Shown here: positions 1-10,554 of the stretch, in pieces | Numbering within the stretch: position 1 is the first letter of the stretch | Layout: each line of letters opens with the position of its first letter | Assembly: GCA_013339765.2 (NCBI GenBank) | Contig: CM023448.1 | Location: 281,353,717-281,417,716 of the forward strand | Length of the DNA: 64,000 nt | DNA from: Haemaphysalis longicornis | Lineage: Eukaryota > Arthropoda > Arachnida > Ixodida > Ixodidae | Direction: 5' to 3' | Notes under the pieces: generated by a model | Seen by the model: only the letters and a program-made list of their open reading frames with translations | Told to the model about the DNA's origin: nothing | The model's database searches: none | Translations under genes and position numbers: made by a program

Positions 1-957
1 GAGGACACTGAAGTCTGCTTATGTGTGAAGATGCAAAAACATAAGCACGTTGCATGGTGTTTGTGAAATTTGTTTGCAATTTGGCCACACACTTTGGTAG
101 CAGGCGCCATAGACGTAAAATCAGTCTTATCGATGCAGGGAGGAGGAGGAGCCAAAGCAGCTGGAGTGTGAAGCTCAGCGCAGCTTGTGCTGAAATTGCA
201 TGTCCCTCACCATCACAGGGCAACACTAGGGCTTTTGTCAGGCCGGCACGTACCAATGTCTCCCCCTTTTGCTACGACACCAGCTGTTTCATTGGCCCCC
301 TAGCAATGATGATGCTATCGCGAGTGCTTTAGTTTTATTCATGAGCATGGCGCGTGCTTGGAGCCACATGCATGATGTGTTGCAGCCAATAGGTATCTTT
401 TTCTTTTTTGCCACTGAAGAATGACACGGCTTTTGTTTTTTTTTTGCACCACGAGCCACCTATGCTTTTGCAGAAAAAATTGCTATGTGGTCAGTACCTT
501 TGCTTGTAATGTTGTGAAAATAATTTGGCAGAGTCTGAGTTTATTTGCTAAAAACAGCACAGCATACCTAATAGAGTACAATTTCTCTTTGCAACATATC
601 ATGCTAAATATGTTGAAGAATTCAACAAGATATTTCTGCCAGGAAAAATTTATGAGCATTAATTTTAATAATCATGGCACTACTACATAAAAGGGTTTCA
701 ATGCCATTTTTCTGCACCTATAAGTGTACGTTTACTTAGAAAGGTCATAGAAGTGGCAGGAGAATCGTTTGCACATGCTGACAAGTCCAAATAGCACACT
801 GCTGAGCCCTCGTTACCAGTGGCAGCAAAATGACGCATCTATAACATGGACTGTGCATACCACTACTGATACCAACATCAAGCAGTTCATAAAAATTAGG
901 CTGCTCCGACTTTCCAATTCTTGTTTTTATCGCACATAACATGCCAAGCTACATTAC
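1..957. other. CIAPIN1 intron 4, no recognised exon
   Basis: By position this is intron after CIAPIN1 exon 4. I looked on the minus strand for the acidic linker and the CxC/CxxC exons of anamorsin and saw none. The sequence is AT-rich with short T and A runs. Confidence 0.4.
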
Positions 958-1075
958 CAGCGGTAGGCTCTCCGGTTTCACTAGACGCAGCAGCAAATGG
1001 GAGTGCTGCAGAAGAACCAATCTCGTAGCTCGGCTTGGAACAGGTTACTTCGATGCTCTGTCTATCACCAGGCTT
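958..1075 (-). CDS. CIAPIN1: CIAPIN1 coding exon 4
   Basis: A 118-bp exon after the acceptor AAATCTCTGCAG, read from phase 0. It encodes KPGDRQSIEVTCSKPSYEIG followed by SSAALPFAAASSETGEPTA and stops before a GTAATG donor. The CSKPSYEIGSS block aligns with KKPNFEVGSS in animal anamorsins. The donor is non-consensus, so the 3' edge is less sure. A small exon between exons 3 and 4 cannot be excluded, since the family usually has about 25 more residues here. Confidence 0.75.
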
Positions 1076-4000
1076 CTGCAGAGATTTGGTCAGAGAAGGT
1101 TTGTCAGGCCGCATTTTTGCTGCAGTTCTCATCCCCCACATGACTCGAGTGACCAAAGGCAGTACACAGAACATGCAGTGTGCTCTAAAAAGTCCACCGG
1201 CCAATATTAACGCTAAATTAGCCTTGAAAAGGGCGCTTTGACACTTTACTGGCAGTAGCAGAAAGGAACAGTGCGGTACCATTCATATACTAATTTGCAT
1301 CAAAATGAACTCAAACTGAGAGAAAAGACCTGTTCCATCTTACGAAAAAATCATCTCACACGGAAACTCTTTATTTTTTTGCACTGTGTGTACTGAAAGA
1401 AAGCAAAACTGTCTGTTCCTCTTAATCATGCATTTGTATTAAGGGGGACTCACTTGAACACATTCATATGGGGCTTACTAATACATGACCCACGGGCTTA
1501 CAAAGCATTGTGCACCGATACGAAAGGTTCTACAAGTTCATAGAAATGTTCCTAACAGCCTAGTTTGCCTTTTTTGAGAAATATACCACTTCTTAACAGA
1601 GATAAAAATAAAAAAAGAAAAACATTTTGGTTTCTTCAGCTTTCCCTAGATGGCACTAGCAGTCTAGCAAGCGAAAGTTTTATTTTTTATTTCAGTACAG
1701 AAGTGACGTACCTCTGAAATAGGCAAACTAGGCCATTGTGAACACTGATATGCATTTGTAAAGCTTCTCGTATCGGTGCACGATGCTTTTCAAGTCCGTG
1801 GATCATGAAGTAGTAAGTGTCACAGCAATGCGAACAGGTGAGTCCCCCTTCAAGGACCCCTGAAGCGCTTTTTTTACAGGTACTTTTCGGGCCCTACACC
1901 TGTTCTTCATGTTGTTCAGATACAGATGCAAAAAGAATTATCAGCATCGGTGCAGAAATGAGAAATTTATGTAATTTTCCAATTTTAAAATACAACCAAA
2001 TGCGGTTGTCTCACACGGCCAGTGTCATGTGAGACAACCCCAAAGTGCCACACTGTTGTGCTGCTATAACGAGCAGAGTGCATGCAGTACCAACAGCAGT
2101 ACGCACTGGTACTTGTACGTTTATGTGTACTTTCGTAACTTACACTGTTTACCCCACCATTCCTACTGCTATAAAATGAATATGCATTACACGTAAGCGA
2201 AATAGCTCGTTCTGCAAGCTTGTAAGCCCTGCGTAACTTGCATTCGCTTTTGCCAGCCTCAGCCAACCACATGGCTGTGCATATGATGTCATATTTTTTA
2301 GTGCAGGAAATGAGCTATAGTGGTTCGCATGGACATTCCCCTTTTTCCCAATTATATAGCTTATGTGAGCGAAGTTTATGTTCAAAGTGGTGTCAGTATG
2401 ACTCTAACGAGGCAATCCTTTGAATGAACCAAACTTGTGTTTTGTCTGCATGGCCCCTTACTCTACTACTGCTCCACAAAATGCAGTGCGGTGCTTTCTT
2501 GTGCTTGAGTATACTGAAGCACACAACAATTGTATGAGGTACACTTCTGCCAGTCATTTGAAGTTGGCACCATTTCTTTAAATCATTGATATGCCTCCTA
2601 GAAAAATCAAAATTTCATGGAAACTGCTGCATATATGTTTTTCCATCCTATACATATTTTTATCAAAAAAGTATTGATAGGGTCACAGTTAAGGAGTTAT
2701 TTTAACTTGCCTAATGCCCCAAATGTACATTAAAATATGGTGAGATAGTCCACAACATGTGAATGAAAAATAATTAGTTTGCTCACATCAAAATTAACAT
2801 TTCCAACATTTCGCATTTCAATTCGTGCTTCAAGTCATGTGAAACAGCTCACACATATAAATGCATACGACACAGTCACTCTTCACATACCAGGTGAACA
2901 TTGATGAAGCCACACAACTTCAAATCGTACACCAATTTCCCAGAGTCAAGATCAGCTCCTGCAAATTAGATTGTGATGTGTCAAGAGCCATGAAGCAGCT
3001 AACCGGAAAGCACACCAACATTAACAATGACACAGTAAACTTCTGTTCCCTTGATCTTCGTGGTCCAGTTTCGTCTTTTCCATCGTTGCAGCCCAGCTCC
3101 ACACTTTTTTGGCTTGTATTGAACACTCCAACCCAGGCTTGAAAACTGCACTGACCAAGAGCACCTTCTGCTTCACATAAAAGTTTGCACTACTCAGCAC
3201 AGCACCCACAAGTGCTTTATTTGTAATATTTTGTGTTGCCATAGCTCCTTTGTGCATAGGCACCCTGCACCAGACAGAGGCCGCTGTGAGCACAGCACTT
3301 TTCCTAATAAAGTTGCCTGTAGCACACACTAGGGCATCGGCACAGGAATGGTGATTTCTCGACCTGTTATCACCTACTGCCTGCAGGGTTCTATGCCAAC
3401 CGTGTACGGGGCTGAAACTAAGACAAGGCGTAAACAGAGACAGCCGTGATGAATGCATCAGTCCTTCTTGCCTTTTTCATTACCTATAACCTGATAGGTC
3501 GGCTACAATGTCGGCAACTGATGTCTTGTCACTTGCACAGCTTAACCTGTTCGATCATTTTGGCTTTTGTTATGACATTACCAAGAACCTTCTGCGTGTG
3601 GGTGCCTGGAGTTCACTCATAATCATTACAGTCGGTAACCCAGTTCGGGCGACGACACTTACGCAAATTGAATGTTACGAACAGCAGAGGTCGTGACGAG
3701 CATGGCATCTTTCACAATACAAATAACGCCCTGAACCGCCAGGATATAGAAAATGGCACCGCTGCTTGTGCGGCAAACATCAGCGCAACATGCCTGTACG
3801 TACATCCAGCACCCCTGCTGCTCTAAGTGCCTTCAAGGGACACTGGTAGACCTCGTTTGTCACACTGAGGCCTTTTCTTAGCAGCAGTTACAACACTGCA
3901 GTAACGAAGATGGCGGGCAATGTTCTGCACACACTCCGTGGCCGCATTTCTCGTTACCCTTTGATACGTGTTCGATGAATGGCAAATTAAACCAGCTGTC

Positions 4001-7000
4001 TTCGATGAGCACGGGTCACTTTGATCAACAAAGCTTAATGCTGCCGAAATCATCCCCTTGTTCAGCAAATGTGCACAACCTGTTTGGAGAACAAAAAATT
4101 CAAGAAGCCCGTCTGCATGCCACAACATATATCTCTGAGTGTCTGCTGCTGTTCTAACCAATCAGAGGGTGCCACAATGCATTCAAAATTCTAGTGTGGC
4201 CCACAGCAACATACAACTGCTTTTTTCAAACATGCAAATGTCCCTGCGCGCAAACATTAGTTCATTTTTGCGTGTTCGTGCTAAACTTTGCTTTTAGGAT
4301 GCATTTTTTAATCAATAAAGAGTGCTTTTGGCAGGATACTTGCTCCATTTTGTACTATCCTAAAGTGAGTCCTTTTTTTTTTCTTAGCAAGCAAGTAATA
4401 AAAAAGGGGGGACAGTAAACAAGACGCGGCAATAAAAAGTGGCACATTAAAGAATTTGTGTGCACCTACAACAAAGTTTTACCCACAACGAATTACTAGC
4501 TCCACATATATCACCACAGCTACCAGCTCAGATGCATCGGGTATGTCTTTGAGGAAACCACTTCACTCAAACTATCACTACATATATTTGAATCTTCCCC
4601 AGCCTGACATGTGCACTGACCTGGATTAAGCCCAAGTGCAATAGCGGCTGAGAGAAGCCCTTAGACCTGCAGGGAGAAGCCCGCGAGCTGACTTGTCCAT
4701 TTCACGTGTCTGCCCGAGGCAAGGCAGATCAGGACTGCAAATGCCATGCTGCCTTAACATGCCTTGGTTTTCCACCCATTTTAATCACAAAACACAGTGA
4801 CAACAGTGGAAGCAAAGGAGGCAGGTCGTGCTTGTATTTCGGTGCCACCATGAGCATTCACGCGTCAGCAATACAGATACATTTGCAAATACAGCTTGTA
4901 CCCCGAATCAACCACGTTGCATTTTTCTTTTTAACTTTGACTGTACAGACCAGGTGTGGTACCACTACCATATGCACAAAGGTGTTCAATGCTCAGACTG
5001 GTGACAGTAAATCCCATCTGCTATTTCCTTTAGCTTGTCAATAAAAATACAGCTTTGTGGCACACCAGGTTTGTTCATTTGCACACGCTTTAAAGCGAAG
5101 CTTTAGAGTTCTCACTGTGGGCGCCTGTGACATGCAAACGTCGAATTGAAAGAAGAAAAAAAAAAGCTTCCCATGGCCGAAATCGAACCTGGGTCCCTTG
5201 TGTTACGAAGCCAGCGTCTATCGAATTGCTCCATTTTGACATGGTCAAAGCAGTTTGGAAAACTTAGACGACAACCAAAGAATCCGTCACAAGAAAGCTT
5301 CGCGCTGAACCATCGTTGTCGTTTGACGGAGGGGTGTAAGATTTTTTTAAAGCACTTCCCATGTTATTGTTACTGTCATTTAGGTAGATAGCCACCTTAA
5401 ACAAAATACTCTTAATACGAATTTTTCAACATTGTCATGATGTTATGAGATAAGTTATTTTTCAACATCATGATGATGTTATAAGAAAAGTTTAATGCAT
5501 GTGTATCCCAATGTTATAAGAAGAGCTTAATGTACGTGTATAGGACCACATTCTTTGCCCCCCGCATTTCGACACTAATAATGCTGTCACATCACACAAT
5601 CAATGGTGATATGCAAAGCATGTGCATGTCAGGCGTAGTGCTGTGACATTTGCCCAATCGACTCTTGTGTGTTAACGCTGCTATGCCACTGCTAATCGGT
5701 TTGTTCTTTTGACAACACCAATACACTGAATAAACACTGTTTGCTTTCCCCAACACTGGCACTTTGTTACGCAGCACCCAATAATGACACTTTCCAACTG
5801 CGTGCTAAAATTTTTATAACATGCATGTGACAAGTGTGTTGTTTGTCATCAATTACAGCAACCTTGTGCACAAAGACTAAAGAAAAGCCCCACAATGTAA
5901 AGAAAATAAAATGATGTAGACTGACATCTGCACACCAGCAAAACAATAAAAATACACTATTAAAATGACAACAGCGTGCTGACTCAACAAGCATGAAACA
6001 CTGCAAGAAAATCGATTCATATGTACTATTTTCCGTATCAAGAGTGTGGTCACTGATGTAAAAAAAAATTACATGGACTACACGCAGTGTGACCACAACA
6101 TCCATTTGGCCACGAGCCTAAGGTAAACCATTACAAGCCTAACTCAAACTAGGTAATGCACTGACACCAGACCAAAAACTCGCAGACACATCCCTGCAAA
6201 GAAATTGTTGCACTATCCCAGCCACTATTCATCCATGCCACAGTCATTGATGAACAGGTCTGAGATACCTAAACTGGGATCGCTCTCAAAGCTACGTACT
6301 AAAATTTTAAATTGGTGCACCGGTGACGGTGACCTCGTAAGCTAGCATTCTGGTTGGCCGAGGCAATTAAAGCGTTCAGAGCCCCACAATTCTCTAAGAA
6401 TCGGGCATTGAGAAAACACACACACACACAAAACGCAGCTACTGCGACTTATCCAACCTCAGAGAACCGCGCTGCATCATGTGGGAGGCCAACTCCGTGC
6501 TTTACACGCTTGCCACCTCCCTTTTTTCTTTCTTTCTTTTTCCTGTTGTGCGCTCTTATGAGCGCACAGTGCAGATGCTAAGCTGTGCTTCCTCATGAGA
6601 TCTAAAAAAGCAAGTCTAGGAAGCAGGTTGTGGTAGCTCGGCTGCCTAAGCCGCATGTTTCGGGACCTCAGGGTCACTGTTTCGAAGCCTGCCACCAAGG
6701 CCATTTCAAGCTTGGCATCTCAGTTACACGCGCACTGCAACACCATTTTACCAACAAAACTGTCCATTCTACAGCTCTTGTTGTAAAACAAAGGAAGAAT
6801 TGGCAACAGCATTAGGGTGCCTGATCCTGGCTGAAAATTTACAAGCCAGCAAGTGCCACAATTATGAAATTGGTGAACAGGAAAATGCCACAGACATGAT
6901 AAAATACACCAGTATGGTGAAAATGAGTTTACCCTGTAGCTTGACAAGAAGTTTTCCATTGGGCTTCAGTAAACGGATGACATCAGTAAAAGTGCTGCAG

Positions 7001-8387
7001 CTTGGCCGCATCTGTGGCGTGACAGAACCCGACAAGCACCACATCGAAACTTGAACTGGGGTGGTCAGCTGAAAGGAAGCACAACACAGGTGGATATTAC
7101 ACACAAGCACATGGCACTCACTTCAAACAGACAGGTCAGAACAGCTCAAACCTTATTTTACAAATTCTCAAAATTTAATTTAAAAATTCAGACCCTTGAA
7201 AAATAAACCACTGAGTTCAACATATATATGAAATCACTTCAATTATGTATAATCAACTGCTGGACCTTACTTTGCAAAGTATTCTCAATAATAAGCACGT
7301 AGAGGGTGCCGTCGAGGAATCTCGACACATGGGTGTTTTCGTTTCTCGCCTTGATCAGAAAAATGGTCGCCGCAGACAGCATAGAACCTGCACCCTTGGA
7401 CTCAGCAGCACAACGCCTCAGACACTGAGCCACAGCGGCAGGCGTTACTTTTAACTATATACTGCCTACAGAACACAAACGCAATCCCTCCTGTGATGGT
7501 CGGAATGTGCAACGTGTGTGCAGACTTGCCCGACCAGACTTGCCTCTTAGCGCTAAGTAGCACCATGCCACCTCACCTCTTTCATCGGCTCCTAAACGAA
7601 CATGCTTTTACGGTACAGGTATATCTGCCATCTTTGCTACACAGCAAAACCGCTACGGAATAGTCCAACTGCTGAATGAAAAAAATTGGCTGCATATGTG
7701 CTTATTACGCAAAAATTGTCATGAAAAGATGTTGGCATTCTGCCGCCCCCGCCATATAACCCACTCGTCTCAATCCAAATTTGTTGAGTTTGCACTGCTC
7801 GCACACCATCTGTTGGGACTGCTTGTAACTGTTGTGCTTACAGCTTCTCGAGCCGACATGTTTTGTTTTAGCGTTTGCTTTTATTTCGCCTCTCCAACAC
7901 AATTTTTTAATGCAATATTTCTTCCTTTCCTAGCGTTTACGACCTAGCGTTGTCTTGCTCTACGCCGTGCTGTGGTTAGAGTTAGGGTTCGAGGACAGGG
8001 TGGCGCCTCTAATATGCTCTAGGTTTCCTTTGCTCTGAACAATCAGGAAATGCGTCAGCTATGGCAGTAGTTTCGAACGCTCTTGCCTAAATATACCTCG
8101 TGTTCACGCATTCTTTCCTATTTTTTGGCCAGGCGGATGAATCGAATGCAGACAGACCAAACTTTTCGCGTTTAAGTAGTCCAATATAGACTAACGTCGT
8201 TAAAATACGTCAGGACGCCACACACGTACTTACAGTCTGACAATCTTTGTGCGTTCTCAACTTGGCAAAGTCTCTGATCTTGAACTAAAGCTTGAACTTT
8301 CGCAACGACATCCGAGAGTTCCTCGGTGTTGACTTTGCCGTCCCACAGAAGCAGGACCCTGTCACCTCCCTTCAAGGCGTGCTCCAT
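958..8387 (-). CDS. CIAPIN1: Anamorsin (CIAPIN1/Dre2 homologue), 5' four coding exons, 3' end outside window
   Basis: Anamorsin is a cytosolic Fe-S protein that takes electrons from the diflavin reductase NDOR1 in the cytosolic Fe-S assembly pathway; this is known of the family. The window shows the N-terminal methyltransferase-like domain in four exons: 8387-8234, 7068-6933, 2958-2891 and 1075-958. Conserved blocks are GDRVLLLWDGK (exon 1), SSFDVVLVGF and VIRLLKPNGKLLVKLQ (exon 2), DLKLCGFINV (exon 3) and CSKPSYEIGSS (exon 4), which matches the family's KPNFEVGSS block. Intron phases chain as 1, 1, 0 and all introns are GT-AG. The C-terminal cysteine motifs that bind the clusters are not visible and should lie below base 1. 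The start at 8387 matches the usual N-terminus. Exon 2 has a +1 frameshift in the T-run at 6988-6991. It could be an assembly error or a pseudogene; intact splice sites and conserved flanks favour an error. Confidence 0.86.
1440..1850. repeat. Foldback element in CIAPIN1 intron 3
   Basis: Arms of about 130 bp at 1443-1572 and 1715-1846 are imperfect reverse complements. They share GGGGGACTCAC, the core GTGCACCGATACGA and GGCAAACTAGGC-type blocks. The spacer is AT-rich and no transposase is present. It looks like a nonautonomous MITE; no target duplication was identified. Confidence 0.7.
2891..2958 (-). CDS. CIAPIN1: CIAPIN1 coding exon 3
   Basis: A 68-bp exon between CTAATTTGCAG and GTATGT. 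With the G carried from exon 2 it reads GADLDSGKLVYDLKLCGFIN then VHL. This matches the family segment following the LRPGG-like loop (human form ...KLCSALTLSGLVEV). It ends in phase 0. Confidence 0.8.
5085..5262 (-). repeat. tRNA-derived SINE (second family), degraded
   Basis: Read on the minus strand there is a tRNA-like head with GGGACCCAGGTTCGATTTCG (B box) and the GGAGCAAT and ACGCTGGCTTCGTAAC region, then GGGAAGC, an A/T run, and an end with AAAGCTTCGCTTTAA. The same plan recurs at 17.88-17.97 and 27.26-27.46 kb. It lies in CIAPIN1 intron 2. Confidence 0.6.
6630..6715 (+). repeat. tRNA-like SINE head, degraded
   Basis: GTGGTAGCTCGGCTGCCTAA resembles an A box, and GTTTCGAAGCC a B box, 45-60 bp apart. 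There is no clean cloverleaf, so it is called a SINE remnant rather than a tRNA gene. Confidence 0.4.
6933..7068 (-). CDS. CIAPIN1: CIAPIN1 coding exon 2, frameshifted
   Basis: The exon follows the strong polypyrimidine acceptor CTTCCTTTCAG and ends before GTAAAC. Read in phase 1 from exon 1 it gives SDHPSSSFDVVLVGF, then a family-like segment ending KLQHF, and then hits TGA because CACTTTTACTG has one T too many at plus positions 6988-6991. Removing one T in thought gives 135 bp, exactly 45 codons, and joins the conserved VIRLLKPNGKLLVKLQ block to exon 3 in phase 1. An alternative acceptor 13 bp downstream (7055) would avoid the stop but loses the conserved SSFDVV block. Confidence 0.85.
7305..7442 (-). 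repeat. CGCGG-type SINE, old copy
   Basis: A diverged minus-strand copy of the common SINE. It has the ACATGGGTGTTTTCG block, the GCC(T)TGATCAGAAAAA block and the tRNA-head equivalent CAGCACAACGCCTCAGACAC. It sits inside CIAPIN1 intron 1. Confidence 0.6.
8234..8387 (-). CDS. CIAPIN1: CIAPIN1 coding exon 1
   Basis: This 154-bp coding part encodes 51 residues beginning MEHALKGGDRV and ending NAQRLSD, plus one base (phase 1). The donor is a consensus GTAAGT at 8233-8228. The ATG lies two bases after a TCTGCAG acceptor, so an intron probably interrupts the 5'UTR just upstream. The ORF can be extended by eight codons, but only into that acceptor region. Confidence 0.88.
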
Positions 8388-8602
8388 TGCTGCAGATTTG
8401 ATGAGACACAAACAAGGAAGCAGAATACGTAATTAAAATGCAAAATACGGGATTCAGGAAAGTGAGGGTTGGGGTGACGACTACAATGGCAAAGGTTGGA
8501 AAGCAACAACCGTTTCACCTGAAAAGTTGCACCTCCTTTAAGAATTACTTCGCACTGTACCTGACTCCCAACCAAGCAACAAGTGAACCGAATAAAGCAT
8601 AC

Positions 8603-8720
8603 CTCCGTTAGCTGCCGCACAGGGGAAATTTTGCAAATTCTACGACGCACAAACGGCTGTAGCGGCACGACCGTAAACACCTATGGATTTGGAGTGGATC
8701 GACTTGACCCCTGTTCGTTC
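8603..8720 (-). other. CIAPIN1: Probable CIAPIN1 5'UTR exon and promoter-proximal region
   Basis: Reading the minus strand, CTAACGGAG is followed by GTATGC (8602-8597), a good donor that pairs with the TCTGCAG acceptor just before the CIAPIN1 ATG. The implied intron is about 210 bp. No TATA box is evident. The upstream edge is a guess and no in-frame coding extension is conserved. Confidence 0.4.
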
Positions 8721-9086
8721 TTTCCAAGGCGACGGAGTAAATGGAGGTAAATAATTTTGACAGTGAACTAGAACACTGGTTACAATAAATTACGGACAAA
8801 ATATATTTTTGATAATTTTTTTAATGCAAAGCGTTGTTTGGTTTTAGAGAATCACTCACAGAAAAGAGCGCTGCCTGTAGGGGCGCCACTGAAATCTCCC
8901 TAGCGGTAGAATCAGTAGTATGTGGATGTATGTGGTAGAGTACACTCGGTACACTCCACTAGCGGCCTGTGGCCGCCCGTTTCGAAAGCAGCCACGGGTC
9001 ACTCCGGCCCGATCTGGGCCCACTAACGCCGTTGCTTTTTCGGAACGTTCACGACTGATATTTACCACTTGTATGCGTTGGAAATA

Positions 9087-9443
9087 GATGATTAGGGGTG
9101 TTAACGCGCCGAACCTGCATAGGTTATGAGGCGCGCCGTAGTTACGGCCGTACCGTAGTGGAGGGCTCCGGATTAATTTTGACCACCTGGGGATCTTTAA
9201 CGTGAGCCGAAATCTCGAACCCACGGGATTTATACAACCCCCATCCAACACCCCCCCAAAAAAAAAACGATTTTAGACATCCCCTTAAAAAGATTCTACA
9301 ACCACGGTCCACCACGAGCCCGTAGGAGGACTTCGACACCCCTCCAAAATCGCAATTCTGGAAAAGCCCCTGCACGGGCGTTTTTGCTTTTCGCCTTTAT
9401 CAGAAAAACGTCCGCCACGGCCGGGAATCGAATTGGGCTCAGC
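9087..9443 (-). repeat. CGCGG-type SINE, 5' truncated, with internal insertion
   Basis: The 3' body (TTAACGCGCCGA through GATCTTTAACG) lies at 9087-9215 and resumes at about 9374-9443 with CACGGGCGTTTTTGC. About 155 bp of foreign sequence with poly-C and poly-A separates the two parts. The direct repeat ATGCGTTGGAAATA flanks the whole at 9073-9086 and 9444-9457, a convincing target duplication. The tRNA head is missing. Confidence 0.8.
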
Positions 9444-9543
9444 ATGCGTTGGAAATACATATTTATGTGGAGCAGTCACTCTGTTCGCAAATGTGGTGTA
9501 TTTACGAGAGTGTGCATGTTTCTGACGCCATCTCGGTGAGGTA

Positions 9544-9785
9544 CCATCGGCGTCAAATGAAACGCGAACACGAAAATATGAACCTGAACACACAAATAGC
9601 GTGATTTCTTTCCATTCAATCCAAAATGACGCGTGGCTTAGTTACAAAAACAAAGTTTGGAAAAGTGGATTTCCAAACATACCAATAGCACGCCATTATA
9701 TGAACTCTACGAACAGTACGGTATTTTTCAATTTTGCACGTTCTGGTTCATATTTTCGTGTTCGCGTTTCATTTGACGCCGATAG
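9544..9785. mobile_element. Nonautonomous TA-target MITE (Tc1/mariner-like)
   Basis: A 242-bp element has about 41-bp terminal inverted repeats with one mismatch. The ends read CCATCGGCGTCAAATGAAAC and, at the other end in reverse complement, CTATCGGCGTCAAATGAAAC. TA dinucleotides flank both ends (9542-9543 and 9786-9787). There is no transposase ORF inside. Confidence 0.75.
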
Positions 9786-10372
9786 TACATTTGGTCTGTA
9801 TAAGCGTCAGGTGTGTTCCACAGGCAATCGTCACGAAGCCGGAATATGCATGGAGCTGATTGTAATTCCACTGCCCTGAAATGTATTAACAGTGTCTCCG
9901 TAAGTAGTATTTCCTCAGATGATCGTGCTACGGTAATATGGCTATATACACTGAGATGTAAGGTTTTGTGCGCTTACATCGGTAAATCGCATCGGTAAAT
10001 CAGTTTTGGCCACCCAGTGGCGTGCTAACAGGCGCACTAGCGTAAGGGTAGCCACCTTTCTGTCTATCCGTGCACACCACTGGATGGGTCAACTCTTTGG
10101 GCATATAAAACAATGACTATGACATAATCCAGCGGCCGCTAGATTATGTCAGGTGTGAGCGCTTCGGAGCGCTCATACCTGACAGCATCACTTGCCTGGA
10201 CAAGCCAATGTGGCATAACGTATATTCTACGAGACAAGTACGGTGGATAATAGAGAATTATACTCGGGCGGGGATCAGCACCCGGCAAAAAAGAGAGAAA
10301 AAGTGCCGGGTGGTGGTGGTGGGGAAAAAATATTTTGAGCCTGGTTATGCGGGAGTGGTCCATCAGTCCATG

Positions 10373-10518
10373 ACAGGGCCGCCACCAGGGGTGGAGGGAT
10401 TAGGGGGTTCTGACCCCCCTCGAAATATTTTCTTGTTTCAACATTTTATAACTTTCTATTATACCCCACCCTCCCCCACCACCAAAAAAAATGAAATTTC
10501 TGGGTACGGCCCTGGTCC
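10373..10518. mobile_element. Small MITE with CAGGGCCG ends
   Basis: The ends CAGGGCCGCCACC and GGTACGGCCCTGG are inverted. The interior has a GGGGGTTCTGACCCCCC hairpin and GAAATATTTT/GAAATTT blocks, a layout seen in hAT-like small elements. It lies just upstream of the Penelope fragment. No clean target duplication was resolved. Confidence 0.45.
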
Positions 10519-10554
10519 AGGAGACCATGAGACGACCGCGCTGTCTCAGCCCTG

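Noticed and set aside
6933..7055. Alternative CIAPIN1 exon 2 start at 7055
   Set aside because: It gives an open frame through the exon but discards the conserved SSFDVVLVGF block and uses a weaker acceptor than CTTCCTTTCAG at 7069.
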